DNA of 64,000 bases from positions 62,001 to 126,000 of the forward strand of contig CAWCVN010000001.1 in assembly GCA_963799045.1 (NCBI GenBank). The letters run 5' to 3'. Both the position numbers and the translations under genes were made by a program. Shown in pieces: positions 50,449 through 59,662 of the stretch; position 1 is the stretch's first letter; each line of letters begins with the position of its first letter. Source of the stretch: DASRSS01 sp963799045. GTDB lineage: Bacteria > Actinomycetota > Actinomycetes > Mycobacteriales > Jatrophihabitantaceae. The notes under the pieces were generated by a model. That model saw nothing but the letters and a program-made list of their open reading frames with translations. It made no database searches and was not told the DNA's origin.

Positions 50449-50825
50449 CCGAGCTGCTCGCCGTGACCATGCTCGTCGCGCTGTTGCGCCTCCCGTGCCT
50501 CCTGCGCCTCGCGGGCGCGGCGCCGCTGCTCCTCGGCCCGGGTGCGCAGGCCGGCGAGGAACTCCTCGTCGTCGTCCGGGTTCGTCGGCCGGGCCGGGCG
50601 AGGCGCCGGTGTCGGCCGACTCGGCGCCGACACCCGCGCAGACCAGTTGCGCCCCGCGATCAGCCACACGATCGAACCGATGTCCGGCAGCAACAACACG
50701 ATGATCAGCCAGGCAACCTTCGGCAGGTTGCGGCACTCCTCCGCGGGCGTCGTGATCACGTCGACCAGGCAGAAGATCCACAGGCCGAGCACGAGCAGGC
50801 CGAACGCCCCGTCGAACAACAGCAT
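50427..50825 (-). CDS. PLD-nuclease N-terminal-domain membrane protein
   Basis: A 132-residue protein with the PLDc_N domain: two helices (LLVLGLWIFCLVDVI and KVAWLIIVLLLPDIGSIVWLI) ending in the WLIAGR motif. A Pro/Arg-rich linker and an Arg/Glu/Ala-rich tail follow. This domain occurs alone in many actinobacteria as a small membrane protein of unknown role. Its stop lies inside the 3' end of the metallophosphoesterase gene on the other strand, a 22-base convergent overlap. Confidence 0.85.
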   Translation of the reverse strand: MLLFDGAFGLLVLGLWIFCLVDVITTPAEECRNLPKVAWLIIVLLLPDIGSIVWLIAGRNWSARVSAPSRPTPAPRPARPTNPDDDEEFLAGLRTRAEEQRRRAREAQEAREAQQRDEHGHGEQLGQGDGTS

Positions 50826-50915
50826 CGCGTGCCTCCCGGAGTCACGGTCGAGTATGACCGACGCGCGCCGTGCACTGCATGCCCGCCACCGCCGACGGCG
50901 CGGTAAGTTCCGGTC

Positions 50916-52074
50916 GTGCCCGTTCTCGATGAGCTGCTCGTCGCACTCGACGGCTGGTACGACCCACGGTGGGCCGAGCCGTGGGACGCCGTCGGCCTGG
51001 TGTGCGGCGACCGGAACGAGCCGGTCGAGCGGGTTCTGCTCGCCGTCGACGCCGTGCCCGGCACCGTCGCGGAGGCGGTCGATTTCGGGGCCCAGCTGCT
51101 GGTCACCCATCACCCGCTGCTGCTCACGCCCGTGCACGGCGTGCCCGCCGACGACCCGAAGGGCGCGCTCGTGCACCGGATGATCCGGTCGGGCCTGGCG
51201 CACCTCGTCGCGCACACCAACGCCGACGTCGCGGATCCGGGCGTTTCCGACGCGCTCGGCGCCCGGCTCGGCCTGCAGGCGATGCGGCCGCTGCAGGCGC
51301 GCTCGGAACCGGCCCTGGACAAGCTGGTCACCTTCGTTCCTGTGGCCGAGGCGCCACGCCTGATCGATGCCCTCGCCGCGGCCGGCGCGGGCGCGCTGGG
51401 TGACTACGACCGCTGCGCCTGGACGACGGAGGGCACCGGCACCTTCCGCCCTCTGGCGGGCGCCAACCCGGCAATCGGTTCGATCGGGCAGGTCGAGCAA
51501 GTCGCCGAGAGCCGTGTCGAGATGGTGGTTCCGGTGGCCCGCCGCGCGGCGGTCATCGCGGCCTTGCGGGCCACGCACCCCTACGAGGAGCCTGCATTCG
51601 ACCTGCTCGCGTCCGCCCCGGTGCCGTCGCCCCTCGGCACGGGGCGCGTCGGCGAGCTGGCCGAAACGACCACCCTCGCGGAGTTCGTCAGGCGCGCTGC
51701 CGCTGTGCTGCCGGCCACCGCGTGGGGGCTGCGGGCCGCGGGTGACCCGCAGCGGGCGGTGCGCAGGGTGGCGGTCTGCGGGGGGTCGGGCGGGTCCCTG
51801 ACCGAGTTCGCGCGTGCTGCCGGGGCGGACGTGCTCCTCACCGCGGATCTCAAGCACCATCCCGTGGTCGAGGCGGTGACCGAGCGTGGTGGCGGCGGCA
51901 TGGCCCTGGTCGACGCCGCGCACTGGGCCACCGAGGCACCCTGGCTCGCGCGTGGTGGCCGCTCGTCTGCGAGATCGCTTCGGCACTACGGTGGAGGTCC
52001 GAGTGTCCGAGCAGGTAACCGACCCGTGGACACTGCACATGCCGTCACCGGAAACGAGTCGAACAAGCACGTGA
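50916..52074 (+). CDS. Nif3-like dinuclear-metal protein, C-terminal frameshift
   Basis: A protein of about 385 residues of the Nif3/GTP-cyclohydrolase-I-type-2 family. Metal ligands are LLVTHHPLLL, VAHTNADVAD and, near the end, DAAHWATEAPW. After that motif the frame as read continues into the zinc-ribbon gene. One extra base near 51951 (GCGCGTGG) explains this. Removing it gives VVAARLRDRFGTTVEVRVS and a stop at 52074. I therefore treat it as a separate gene. Biochemical role is unsettled. It heads the Nif3-zinc ribbon-RNase H operon found in mycobacteria. Confidence 0.88.
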
Positions 52075-52811
52075 ACGCAGATCCTGCCGCTCAGTTGCGC
52101 CTGCTCGACCTGCAGGCCGCCGACACCGCCATCGCCCAGTTGGCGCACAAGCGCGCCACGCTGCCCGAGCTCGCGGCGCTCGCCGAGCGGTCCGAGCGGG
52201 CCACCCAGCTGCACAACGACGCGATCGACGCCGAGACCGAGCTGGCCGACATCGTGGCCGAGCAGCGCAAGCTGGAGCACGAGGTCGAGACCGTCCGTGC
52301 CCGGGCCGAGCGCGACGAGCAGAGGCTGCAGGCCGGAGGTCTGCCGGCCAAGGAGCTGGAGGGCCTGCAGCACGAGGTGGTCACGCTCGCCCGCCGCCAG
52401 TCGACGCTAGAGGACGAGCTGCTCGAGGTGATGGAGCGCCACGAGGAGTCCGAGGCGAGGGTGTCCGAACTCGAGCGTGCGCGTGCCGAGCTCACCGCGG
52501 AGATCGAGCAGCTGACCTCCGCCCGAGACACCGCCCTCGGCCGGATCGACGCGGACTCCGCGGCGCAGAGCCAGCAGCGCGCAGCCATCGCCGTCGAGCT
52601 TCCCGCCGACCTGCTCGCTGTCTACGAGCGGGCGCGCGACCACGGCGGCGGGGTCGGTGCGGCGGCGCTGCGCCAGCGGCGCTGCGAGGGCTGCCACATC
52701 GAGCTGTCCGGAGCGGAGCTCACGGCGGTGCGCTCGGCCGAACCGGACGAGGTGGTGCGCTGCGAGGAGTGCCGGCGCATCCTGGTCCGCACCGCCGAAT
52801 CCGGGCTGTGA
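52071..52811 (+). CDS. Coiled-coil C4 zinc-ribbon protein
   Basis: A 246-residue protein. Most of the chain is coiled coil rich in Glu, Arg and Ala (about 10-175). The C-terminus has two Cys pairs, RRCEGCHIELSG and VRCEECRRIL, which make a zinc ribbon of the type found next to nif3 in actinobacteria. It may bind nucleic acid or act as a scaffold. Its GTG overlaps the Nif3 stop (GTGA), so the two are coupled once the frameshift is corrected. Confidence 0.88.
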   Translation: MNADPAAQLRLLDLQAADTAIAQLAHKRATLPELAALAERSERATQLHNDAIDAETELADIVAEQRKLEHEVETVRARAERDEQRLQAGGLPAKELEGLQHEVVTLARRQSTLEDELLEVMERHEESEARVSELERARAELTAEIEQLTSARDTALGRIDADSAAQSQQRAAIAVELPADLLAVYERARDHGGGVGAAALRQRRCEGCHIELSGAELTAVRSAEPDEVVRCEECRRILVRTAESGL

Positions 52812-52846
52812 CCGGCGCGTGAGGGCCAGCGAGTGAAGGTCATCGA

Positions 52847-53956
52847 GTGAAGGTCATCGTCGAGGCCGACGGCGGATCGCGCGGCAACCCCGGCCCGGCA
52901 GGCTATGGCGCGCTCGTGCGCGACGCGACAACCGGCGAGGTACTCGCCGAGCGGTCGGAGTTCCTCGGCGTGCAGACGAACAATGTCGCCGAGTACCGCG
53001 GCCTCATTGCCGGGCTTGCTGCGGCGCATGAGGTCGGCGCGACCGAGGTCGCGGTGCGGATGGACTCCAAGCTGGTCGTCGAGCAGATGTCCGGGCGCTG
53101 GCAGGTCAAACATCCGGCGATGCGACCGCTCGCGCGGGAGGCCGTCGAGCTGCGCCGCGAATTCGACGACGTCACCTTCGAGTGGATCCCGCGGGAGCGG
53201 AACAAGCACGCCGACCGGCTCGCGAACGAGGCGATGGATTCCGGCACCGGGGTCGCGACGCGCAAGGCGGCCAAGCCCGAGGCTGCGGCGCGCCCCCGGT
53301 CGGCGAGCTGGGTGCCCCCGGACAGCACACCCACCCGTCTCGTGCTGATCCGGCACGGTGCCACCGTGCACTCCGCCGAGCGGCGCTTCTCCGGCCGCAA
53401 CGACCTGCCGCTCGACGAACTCGGGCAGCGGCAGGCATCGGCACTCGCGGTGCGGGTCGCCGCCGCGTACGCCGACGCCGCGGGCGTGGTCAGCTCACCG
53501 ATCCTGCGCGCCCGCCAGACCGCGGAGCCGATCGCCGCCGCGCTCGGCGTGCCGGTTGTCGACAACGCCGAACTGGCCGAGGTTGACTTCGGCGCGTGGG
53601 AAGGGCTGACCTTCGGTGAGGCGCGAGCGGCCGCCCCGGACGAGCTTGCCGCGTGGCTGACCTCGCCGGACATCGCACCGCCGGGGGGCGAGTCGTTCGC
53701 CGACCTCGCCAGGCGTGTGCGCCGCGGCCGTGACGCCGTGATCGCGGCGTACCCGGGCAAGACGGCGGTCGTCGTCAGCCACGTGTCGCCGATCAAGACC
53801 TTGGTGCGTCTCGCGCTGGACGCGCCGCCGACCAGCCTGTTCCGCATCTACCTCGACACCGCGTCGATCTCGGTGGTCGACTACTTCGCCGACGGCAACT
53901 GCTCGGTGCGACTGCTCAACGACACCGGCCACTTAGCAGCGCTGACGGCTGGCTAG
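52847..53956 (+). CDS. Bifunctional RNase HI / histidine phosphatase
   Basis: A 369-residue fusion like mycobacterial Rv2228c. The N-terminal RNase HI (about 1-130) has the acidic residues in IVEADGGSRGNPGPAGYG, NNVAEYRGLI, RMDSKLVVEQM and NKHADRLAN. The C-terminal part (about 160-369) is a phosphoglycerate-mutase-type phosphatase with LIRHGATVHSAERRF and VVSHVSPIKTLV. RNase HI removes RNA from hybrids; the phosphatase half resembles CobC. It lies 35 bases after the zinc-ribbon gene in the conserved operon. Confidence 0.94.
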   Translation: MKVIVEADGGSRGNPGPAGYGALVRDATTGEVLAERSEFLGVQTNNVAEYRGLIAGLAAAHEVGATEVAVRMDSKLVVEQMSGRWQVKHPAMRPLAREAVELRREFDDVTFEWIPRERNKHADRLANEAMDSGTGVATRKAAKPEAAARPRSASWVPPDSTPTRLVLIRHGATVHSAERRFSGRNDLPLDELGQRQASALAVRVAAAYADAAGVVSSPILRARQTAEPIAAALGVPVVDNAELAEVDFGAWEGLTFGEARAAAPDELAAWLTSPDIAPPGGESFADLARRVRRGRDAVIAAYPGKTAVVVSHVSPIKTLVRLALDAPPTSLFRIYLDTASISVVDYFADGNCSVRLLNDTGHLAALTAG

Positions 53957-53959
53957 CGG

Positions 53960-55198
53960 CTAGGTTCCGACCAGCTGCAGGGTCGCCCACATCGCGGTCG
54001 TCGCAGCCGCCATCAGCGCGGGCACCGTCGCCGCTCCGGTGAGGTGGAAGGTGCGCGCCGAGGGACGTCGGCCCTCGGGCACGATCCGGCGCCACAGCAG
54101 CGTTGCCAGTGAGCCCGGGTAGGCCGCGTTCGGTCCGACGTTCACTCCGACGAGCATCGCCAGGACGGCGGCGGGGTTGCCGGTGACGAGCGGCAGGAGC
54201 ACCAGCGTCGCCGGCAGGTTGTTCATCGCCGTGGCGAGCGCGGCGGAAACGAAGGTCACCGCGAGCAGCGAGGGCAGCGACGAGCCGGCCGGCAGCGCGC
54301 GGGCGAGCGCGGCACCCATACCGTGCCGTGCCAGGCCGGCCACGACGATCGCCAGCGCGAGCACGAACGCACAGAACGCCGGGCTGGCCTCGCGGACCAG
54401 GCGCGCGGCGTCGACGTCCCGGCGCAGCGCACGGGGAATCAGCATCGCTAGGCAACCCCCGACCGCCGCCCACGCGACGGCAACGTGCAGCATCGAGAAG
54501 GCGACGAATCCGGCGACGGTCACCGCCAGGACCGCGAGTGCGTACCGCGGCTGCGGTGGAAGGCCGACGGACGGCACGGGGCCGACGAGGTCTTCGCGGA
54601 ACCCCACGCGAAACACCGCCCACTCGCCCGCGCAAACGACCAGCCACGGCAGCGCCATCAGGGCGGTGAACTGCCCGAACGAGATGTCGGCGGCCGCGAA
54701 TGCGAGCAGGTTCGTCAGATTCGACACCGGCAGCAGGAGCGAGCCGCTGTTGGCCAACCTGGCGCACGCGAAGGCGAGCGGACGCGCGGCCCGCGAGCGT
54801 GCCGTGGCGGCGAGCACGACCGGTGTCAGCAGGACGATGGTCGCGTCGAGCGTCAGCACCGCCGTTACCACGGCCGCGAGCACGACTACGACGGCAAGAA
54901 ATCGGTGCGTGTCCCCGCGCGCGGCCCGCACCGCGTGCGCGCCGAGGAAGTCGAACACACCCGCCTCGGCGCACAAGTGCCCGAGCACCAGCACGGCGGC
55001 GAGGAACGCGATCGTGGGCCCGAGTTCGCGCAGAGTCCGTCCCGCGACCGACCGCGGCACGACGCCGGTTGCGACCACGAGCGCCGCGGCGGGGACGGCA
55101 ACGAAGGCGTCCGCGGCGCGGAAGGGACGGGTCAGTGCTGCGAACAGGCAGGCGGCCAGCAGCGCCGCTGCCAGGGTCTCTGCTGCGGCGCCGGGCAC
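53960..55198 (-). CDS. ArsB/NhaD-type membrane transporter
   Basis: A 412-residue transporter with about eleven helices of the ion-transporter (ArsB/SLC13/NhaD) superfamily. Conserved places include LANSGSLLLPVSNLTNLL in the first repeat and ATAMNNLPATLVLLPLV with NVGPNAAYPGSLATLLW in the second; these hairpins form the substrate site. It could export arsenite or exchange cations or dicarboxylates, and sequence alone does not decide. No arsR or arsC is near. It converges on the RNase H gene with a four-base gap. Confidence 0.8.
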   Translation of the reverse strand: MPGAAAETLAAALLAACLFAALTRPFRAADAFVAVPAAALVVATGVVPRSVAGRTLRELGPTIAFLAAVLVLGHLCAEAGVFDFLGAHAVRAARGDTHRFLAVVVVLAAVVTAVLTLDATIVLLTPVVLAATARSRAARPLAFACARLANSGSLLLPVSNLTNLLAFAAADISFGQFTALMALPWLVVCAGEWAVFRVGFREDLVGPVPSVGLPPQPRYALAVLAVTVAGFVAFSMLHVAVAWAAVGGCLAMLIPRALRRDVDAARLVREASPAFCAFVLALAIVVAGLARHGMGAALARALPAGSSLPSLLAVTFVSAALATAMNNLPATLVLLPLVTGNPAAVLAMLVGVNVGPNAAYPGSLATLLWRRIVPEGRRPSARTFHLTGAATVPALMAAATTAMWATLQLVGT

Positions 55199-55267
55199 CG
55201 GGGCAGGCTACCCACGACGCTTGCCGTGGTCCCTGCGCGGCTGGCTGCCGTACGATGGCCTACGCGA

Positions 55268-55668
55268 CGGACGAGTCGACCGGGCGGCCGCGTCGGGACG
55301 TTGTCCCGCCGAGGAAAGTCCGGGCTCCACAGGGCAGGGTGGTTGCTAACGGCAACCCGGGGCGACCCGCGGGACAGTGCCACAGAAAACAGACCGCCAG
55401 CAGCTCGCTGCTGGTAAGGGTGAAACGGCGGTGTAAGAGACCACCAGCGCCGCGAGTGATCGCGGCGGCTCGGTAAACCCCACCCGGAGCAAGGTCAAAA
55501 GGATTGCACGGGCAACCGTGCAATCTGCGCAGGCGATCGAGGGCGGCCCGCCCGAGCCTGCGGGTGGACCGCTAGAGCCTGTCGGCGACGGCAGGCCGAG
55601 ATGGATGGCCGCCGCGCCGCGCGTCAGCGCGGCTCGACAGAACCCGGCTTACAGGTCGACTCGTCCGC
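55268..55668 (+). ncRNA. rnpB: RNase P RNA (bacterial class A)
   Basis: About 400 bases with all class A landmarks. The P1 helix pairs GGACGAGTCGACC at the 5' end with GGTCGACTCGTCC at the 3' end. The P4 strand is GAGGAAAGTCCGGGCTCC. ACAGAAAACAG, AAGAGACCACC, GGTAAACCCCACC, and the 3' ACAGAACCCGGCTTACAGG follow in order. It is the catalytic RNA that trims tRNA 5' leaders. The ends are placed from P1 and may be off by a few bases. Any frame across it is not a gene. Confidence 0.95.
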
Positions 55669-55752
55669 CGCCTTGCCAGCCACCCACGCCGCGGCGCACC
55701 GACCCGGCGTGTCCAACCCCCCAAACAGCTCCGAACGGGAGGCGTCCATCGA

Positions 55753-56154
55753 ATGACCCGCACCACCGCTCTCGCCCTGACCGTTCTCGCCGGCGTCTGC
55801 CTGGCCGGCTGCACGACCTCGACGAGCGCGAGATCCGCCAAGCACGAGCACGCCGGCAAGCACCAGAACGTCAGCACGTTCCCACCGCACTGCACGAATA
55901 CCGCGCCCGACGTCTACATACGGGAGTCGGGCGGCCCGAACGGGCCGAATACGCAACTCATCGGCGGCGTCTCTCTCATCGACTGCAGGTACACGGACAC
56001 CCGCGCCTACCTCGCCGAGACGGCTCCAACGGACATGTTCTATTGCACGTCTGTCGCGCTCGTATCGAATAATCCGAACTATGACCTTGCCGCCGCGCCG
56101 CCGCTCCACCACGTCGACGCGCATTACGCCAGTGCTGACGGGTCTAGCGCGTGA
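55753..56154 (+). CDS. Small putative lipoprotein
   Basis: A 133-residue protein with a signal peptide and lipobox: LALTVLAGVCLAGCTTSTS, with Cys19 as the lipidated residue. The mature part has His/Lys-rich sequence near the N-terminus and three further cysteines (DRVT-less, in PPHCTN, IDCRY and FYCTS), which could form a disulfide. No family is recognised. It lies 84 bases after rnpB. Likely on the outer face of the membrane. Confidence 0.65.
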   Translation: MTRTTALALTVLAGVCLAGCTTSTSARSAKHEHAGKHQNVSTFPPHCTNTAPDVYIRESGGPNGPNTQLIGGVSLIDCRYTDTRAYLAETAPTDMFYCTSVALVSNNPNYDLAAAPPLHHVDAHYASADGSSA

Positions 56155-56191
56155 ACGGTGGCCGGCCGGCAGGGCTCGGCCGCCTGTCGGT

Positions 56192-56566
56192 TCACGGCGT
56201 GCTGGCGGTCGGACCGGACGGAGCGGTCGGCGGCGGCCTGCTCGGGCCGACGGACGAGCCAACCGACCGAGCACCCGTCGTGCTCGCGGTCGCTGAGTCC
56301 GACGGCGACGGCGACACGGTGTACGTCGGCGTGCTCGGCACAGATCGTGACGTCGACGGCGACGGGTGCGGCGACGGCGTCGCGCGGCTCGAACTCGTCA
56401 TGTGGGTCACCGGGCGGGAGGCATTGCCGGAGTTGCTCGCCGGACCGCCTGCCGGATTCGGTCGCACCCACAGATAGAGCACGAGGAACCCGGCGAACAA
56501 CACGCAGAGGATGACCGTCGAGCGCCGTAGCGTACGCACGCGTTCGAGAAGGTGCACTCGGCGCAT
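56192..56566 (-). CDS. Single-pass membrane protein with Ser/Thr/Pro-rich tail
   Basis: A 124-residue protein. A basic cytosolic N-terminus is followed by one helix (STVILCVLFAGFLVLYLWV) and a long Ser/Thr/Pro tail, probably extracellular. Its ATG overlaps the MscS stop (TGATG), so it is translationally coupled to the channel gene. The tail has no fold. It could anchor or gate the channel, or only be a wall-spanning linker; this is inference. The opposite strand is also open here but has no ribosome site. Confidence 0.6.
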   Translation of the reverse strand: MRRVHLLERVRTLRRSTVILCVLFAGFLVLYLWVRPNPAGGPASNSGNASRPVTHMTSSSRATPSPHPSPSTSRSVPSTPTYTVSPSPSDSATASTTGARSVGSSVGPSRPPPTAPSGPTASTP

Positions 56567-57411
56567 CACAGCGCTCCCGTCGCCGGCGCGGAATCGAGGC
56601 TCGTCGAGACGTTGATGCCGGCCGCGGCGAAGACGTTCGTGATGCGGGTGCGCAGCGCGCGTCCTACCTCGAACTGCCTGCCGGGCTGAGTGTGGGCGAT
56701 GACCCGCAGCACGAACTGGTCGACGTCGATGGTCTCGACGCCGAGCACCGACGGCTCGTCGAGCAGCAGCGGTCGCAGGCGCTCGTCCCGGAAGGCCTGG
56801 TCGCCGACCTTGTGCAGCAGGTCCGTTGCCCGCTCGACGCCCACCGCCACCGGTATCGGCACATCGATGACCGCGCGTGCCCAGTCGCGGGAGAGGTTCG
56901 TCACCTGAACGATCTGTCCGTTCGAGACGATGACCACCTCGCCGTCGGGCGTGCGCAGTCGCGTGATTCGCAGCGTGATCTCCTCGACCGTTCCCGTGGT
57001 CGGTGCCGAATACACGCCCAAGACATTCAGCCGGATGACGTCGCCGTAACCGTACTGACGCTCGGAGATGAGGAAGAAGCCGGAGAGCACGTCCTGGACG
57101 ATGCGCTGCGCGCCGAAGCCGAGCGCAACGCCGGCGACCGTTGCCGGCGCGACGAATCCCGTCAGCGGTACGCCGAGCAACTTCACCACGAGCACCGCGG
57201 CCAGACAGTAGATGACGACCAAGCTCGCCCAGGTGATGACCTGCGTCAGCGCGTGACGATGCTTGGCCGCTTCGGAGCGAACGAGCGGTTGTTCGCTGCC
57301 GCTTGCCTCGTCGATGTGATGCGTTACGCGTGCGCCCAGCCAGTTCGCGAAGCGCGTCAGGAGAATCGCGCCGATGATGATGAGGACGATCAGCAGACCG
57401 TCGCCGCGCAC
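56566..57411 (-). CDS. MscS-type mechanosensitive channel, probable N-terminal frameshift
   Basis: A channel protein of at least 281 residues. The pore-lining helix is FVAPATVAGVALGFGAQRIVQDVLSG, with two helices before it, then the beta and mixed domains (GTVEEITLRITRLRTPDGEVVIVSNGQ). It opens on membrane tension to release solutes. The first in-frame start is a GTG at 57411 with no good ribosome site, just before the first helix. An ATG at 57499 begins MTDTTARAAS in another frame and would join with one indel near 57470, adding about 29 residues. I report the shorter form. Confidence 0.82.
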   Translation of the reverse strand: MRGDGLLIVLIIIGAILLTRFANWLGARVTHHIDEASGSEQPLVRSEAAKHRHALTQVITWASLVVIYCLAAVLVVKLLGVPLTGFVAPATVAGVALGFGAQRIVQDVLSGFFLISERQYGYGDVIRLNVLGVYSAPTTGTVEEITLRITRLRTPDGEVVIVSNGQIVQVTNLSRDWARAVIDVPIPVAVGVERATDLLHKVGDQAFRDERLRPLLLDEPSVLGVETIDVDQFVLRVIAHTQPGRQFEVGRALRTRITNVFAAAGINVSTSLDSAPATGAL

Positions 57412-57732
57412 CCACGTCGAGAGGTCGTTGAGCGGTGTGACGCGAGCCCACGTTGTGTTGCGGTGCTCATGAAGCCGCGCGAGCGGTCGTATCGGTCATG
57501 TACGCGAAGTTACCGGATGAGCGAGTGACGAAGCGCGACGGTACCGAGAATCCTCTTATTTCATAGGATGATTCGGGACGCGGCTTGTTGGCGCGGTCGT
57601 TCCCTGTCGTTGAAAGTGCAGAAATGCACTGCAACGACGCAACGGCGTGTTGCATTGACCTAACACTTGCGGCATCGTCCACTTGATCGCAACGAATGAG
57701 CATTCGTTGACGGCTGCCGAGGAGGCAAACGT

Positions 57733-58213
57733 ATGACCGCACCGAGAAAGGCTGCGCGAAGAGAGCCGCGGCCAAGAAGGCTCCGGCCAAGAAGGCCGCT
57801 GCCAAGAAGGCCGACGGAAGAAGGCTTCGGCCAGGAAGACCGCTGCGAAGAAGGCGCCGGCAAGGAAGGCGGACCGCCGGCGAAGAAGGCGACAGCGCGC
57901 AAGAGTGCTGCGAAGAAGACCACTGCGCGGAAGGCAGCGGCGAAGAAGACCACCGCACGCAAGACCGCTGCGAAGAAGACGACGGCGAAGAAGGCCGCGG
58001 CCAAGAAGGCGACAGCGCGCAAGAGCTGCTGCGAAGAAGACCACTGCACGGAAGGCAGCGGCCAAGAAGACGACCGCACGCAAGACCGCTGCGAAGAAGG
58101 CACCCGCCCGCAAGGCTGCTGCCAAGAAGACGACAGCACGCAAGACGGCCGCCAAGAAGGCTCCGGCTCGGAAGGCTGCGGCTCGCAAGACGGCCGCCAA
58201 GCGCTCGCGCTGA
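57733..58213 (+). CDS. Ala/Lys/Arg-repeat histone H1-like protein, four apparent frameshifts
   Basis: Joined frames give a protein of about 160 residues made almost wholly of AAKKTTARK, AAKKAPARK and similar repeats, like the tails of mycobacterial HupB and of eukaryotic H1. No HU domain precedes it. The frame slips near 57757, 57812 and 57881 (one base missing each) and near 58023 (one base extra); the sum of changes restores a stop at 58213. Repeats of 18-30 bases make slippage or assembly error likely. It should bind DNA or RNA through its basic chain. Confidence 0.65.
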
Positions 58214-58243
58214 CGCCGCACCGCACGACGCGGTCCGCGACTC

Positions 58244-59650
58244 ATGGTTGCGCACAAGGTCGCCGGTGCACCTGTCGACTTCACCGCACTGCGGGTGGAA
58301 TTGGCGGTGCCCGGCGACTTTGCGTCGGATGTCGTTGCGGAGGCGCAGCGCGCGGCCGGCTCGGTCCAGCTGCCCGACCACGACGCCACTGGTATCCCGT
58401 TGGTGACCGTGGATCCGGCCGGCAGTCGCGACCTCGACCAGGCCGTGCACATCTCGCGCAGCGCGGCCGGCTTTCACGTCGTCTACGCCATCGCCGACGT
58501 AGCAGCCTTCGTCGCGCCCTTGTCGTCGGTGGACGAGCAGGCGCATCAGCGTGGAGAGACGCTCTACTTTCCGGACAAGCGCATCCCGCTTTACCCCTCG
58601 GTGTTGAGCGAGGGTGCTGCGAGCCTGCTGCCCGGCGAGCTTCGACCGGCGCTGTTGTGGCATATAGACCTCGATGCCGACGGCGAGGTCACGGCCGTCG
58701 ACCTGCGCCGCGCCAGAGTGCGCAGTCGCGCTCAACTCGACTACGTCTCGCTGCAGTCGAAGTTCGCAACCGGAATCGCGCCCGATGCGGTTGCCCAGTT
58801 GCGAGCGGTCGGCAGGCTGCGCCTCGCGCGGGCCCGCGAGCGGCATGCGATCAATCTCGACCTGCCCGAGCAGACGGTGGAGTCCGACAGTGGGCACCGC
58901 TGGACACTCGCGCTGCGCGAACCGCTACCGGTCGAATCGTGGAACGCGGAGATCTCGCTGCTCACCGGCATGTGCGCCGCACGGATGATGCTGGACGGCG
59001 GCTACGGAATCCTGCGTGTCGTACCGCAGCCGTCGGTGGGGGCGGTGAAAGCGTTGCGGCGAGCTGCACATGCGCTCGGCGTCGACTGGCCCGAAGGCCG
59101 CGCACCGGGCGACGTGCTCGCGGATGTCGATCGCAGCAGCCCGAGACACGTCGCGTTCGTCGAGCACGCGGTGGCGCTGCTGCGCGGCGCGGGCTACGAC
59201 GCGTTCGAGGGTGCACCGCCGCAGCCGTATCTGCACGCCGGGCTCGGCGCGGCCTATACCCACGTCACCGCACCGTTGCGTCGCCTGGTCGACCGCTACG
59301 CCGGCGAGATCTGTCTGTCGCTGCACGCCGGGACACCGGTTCCCTCGTGGGTGCGCGAGCGGGTGCCGCAGCTACCGCAGACCATGGCCGCCGCCGAGCA
59401 CCGCGCCCACGAGGTGGATCGCGCGGTCATCGACGCCACCGAAGCGTGGCTGCTGCATGACCGGGTGGGGGAGCAGTTCTCGGTCACGGTCATCGACGCC
59501 GACGAGCACGCGGCTACCGTCGTCCTGGACGAGCCAGCGGTGCGAGCGCGCTGCGCCGGCCACGCGCTGCCGGTGGGCCGGCAGATCATGGCCCGGCTCG
59601 TCGAAGCGGACGTGGGCAGACGCGAGGTGCGCTTCGAGGCGGTCTACTGA
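58244..59650 (+). CDS. RNB-domain ribonuclease (RNase II family)
   Basis: A 468-residue 3'-5' exoribonuclease. The catalytic RNB motif is TVDPAGSRDLDQAVHIS, with clustered aspartates for magnesium. HVVYAIADVAAFV, GETLYFPDKRIPLYP and the late THVTAPLRRLVDRYAGE confirm the domain. It lacks the usual cold-shock and S1 domains except for a short C-terminal beta part, as do the actinobacterial short forms. It degrades single-stranded RNA. It lies 30 bases after the repeat protein on the same strand. Confidence 0.93.
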   Translation: MVAHKVAGAPVDFTALRVELAVPGDFASDVVAEAQRAAGSVQLPDHDATGIPLVTVDPAGSRDLDQAVHISRSAAGFHVVYAIADVAAFVAPLSSVDEQAHQRGETLYFPDKRIPLYPSVLSEGAASLLPGELRPALLWHIDLDADGEVTAVDLRRARVRSRAQLDYVSLQSKFATGIAPDAVAQLRAVGRLRLARARERHAINLDLPEQTVESDSGHRWTLALREPLPVESWNAEISLLTGMCAARMMLDGGYGILRVVPQPSVGAVKALRRAAHALGVDWPEGRAPGDVLADVDRSSPRHVAFVEHAVALLRGAGYDAFEGAPPQPYLHAGLGAAYTHVTAPLRRLVDRYAGEICLSLHAGTPVPSWVRERVPQLPQTMAAAEHRAHEVDRAVIDATEAWLLHDRVGEQFSVTVIDADEHAATVVLDEPAVRARCAGHALPVGRQIMARLVEADVGRREVRFEAVY

Positions 59651-59662
59651 CCGCGCCGACGG

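Noticed and set aside
50916..52811. A genuine Nif3-zinc ribbon fusion protein
   Set aside because: The joint segment fits neither family and the alternative frame gives a clean stop/start overlap; a one-base insertion explains it better.
57760..58200. A CRISPR-like array in the repeat region
   Set aside because: The repeats are contiguous, variable and code for Ala/Lys motifs; there are no spacers of uniform length.
57733..59460. A 575-codon frame running from the repeat protein into the RNB gene
   Set aside because: It follows the repeat gene in one frame and the RNase in a wrong frame; the RNB gene has its own start and intact motifs.
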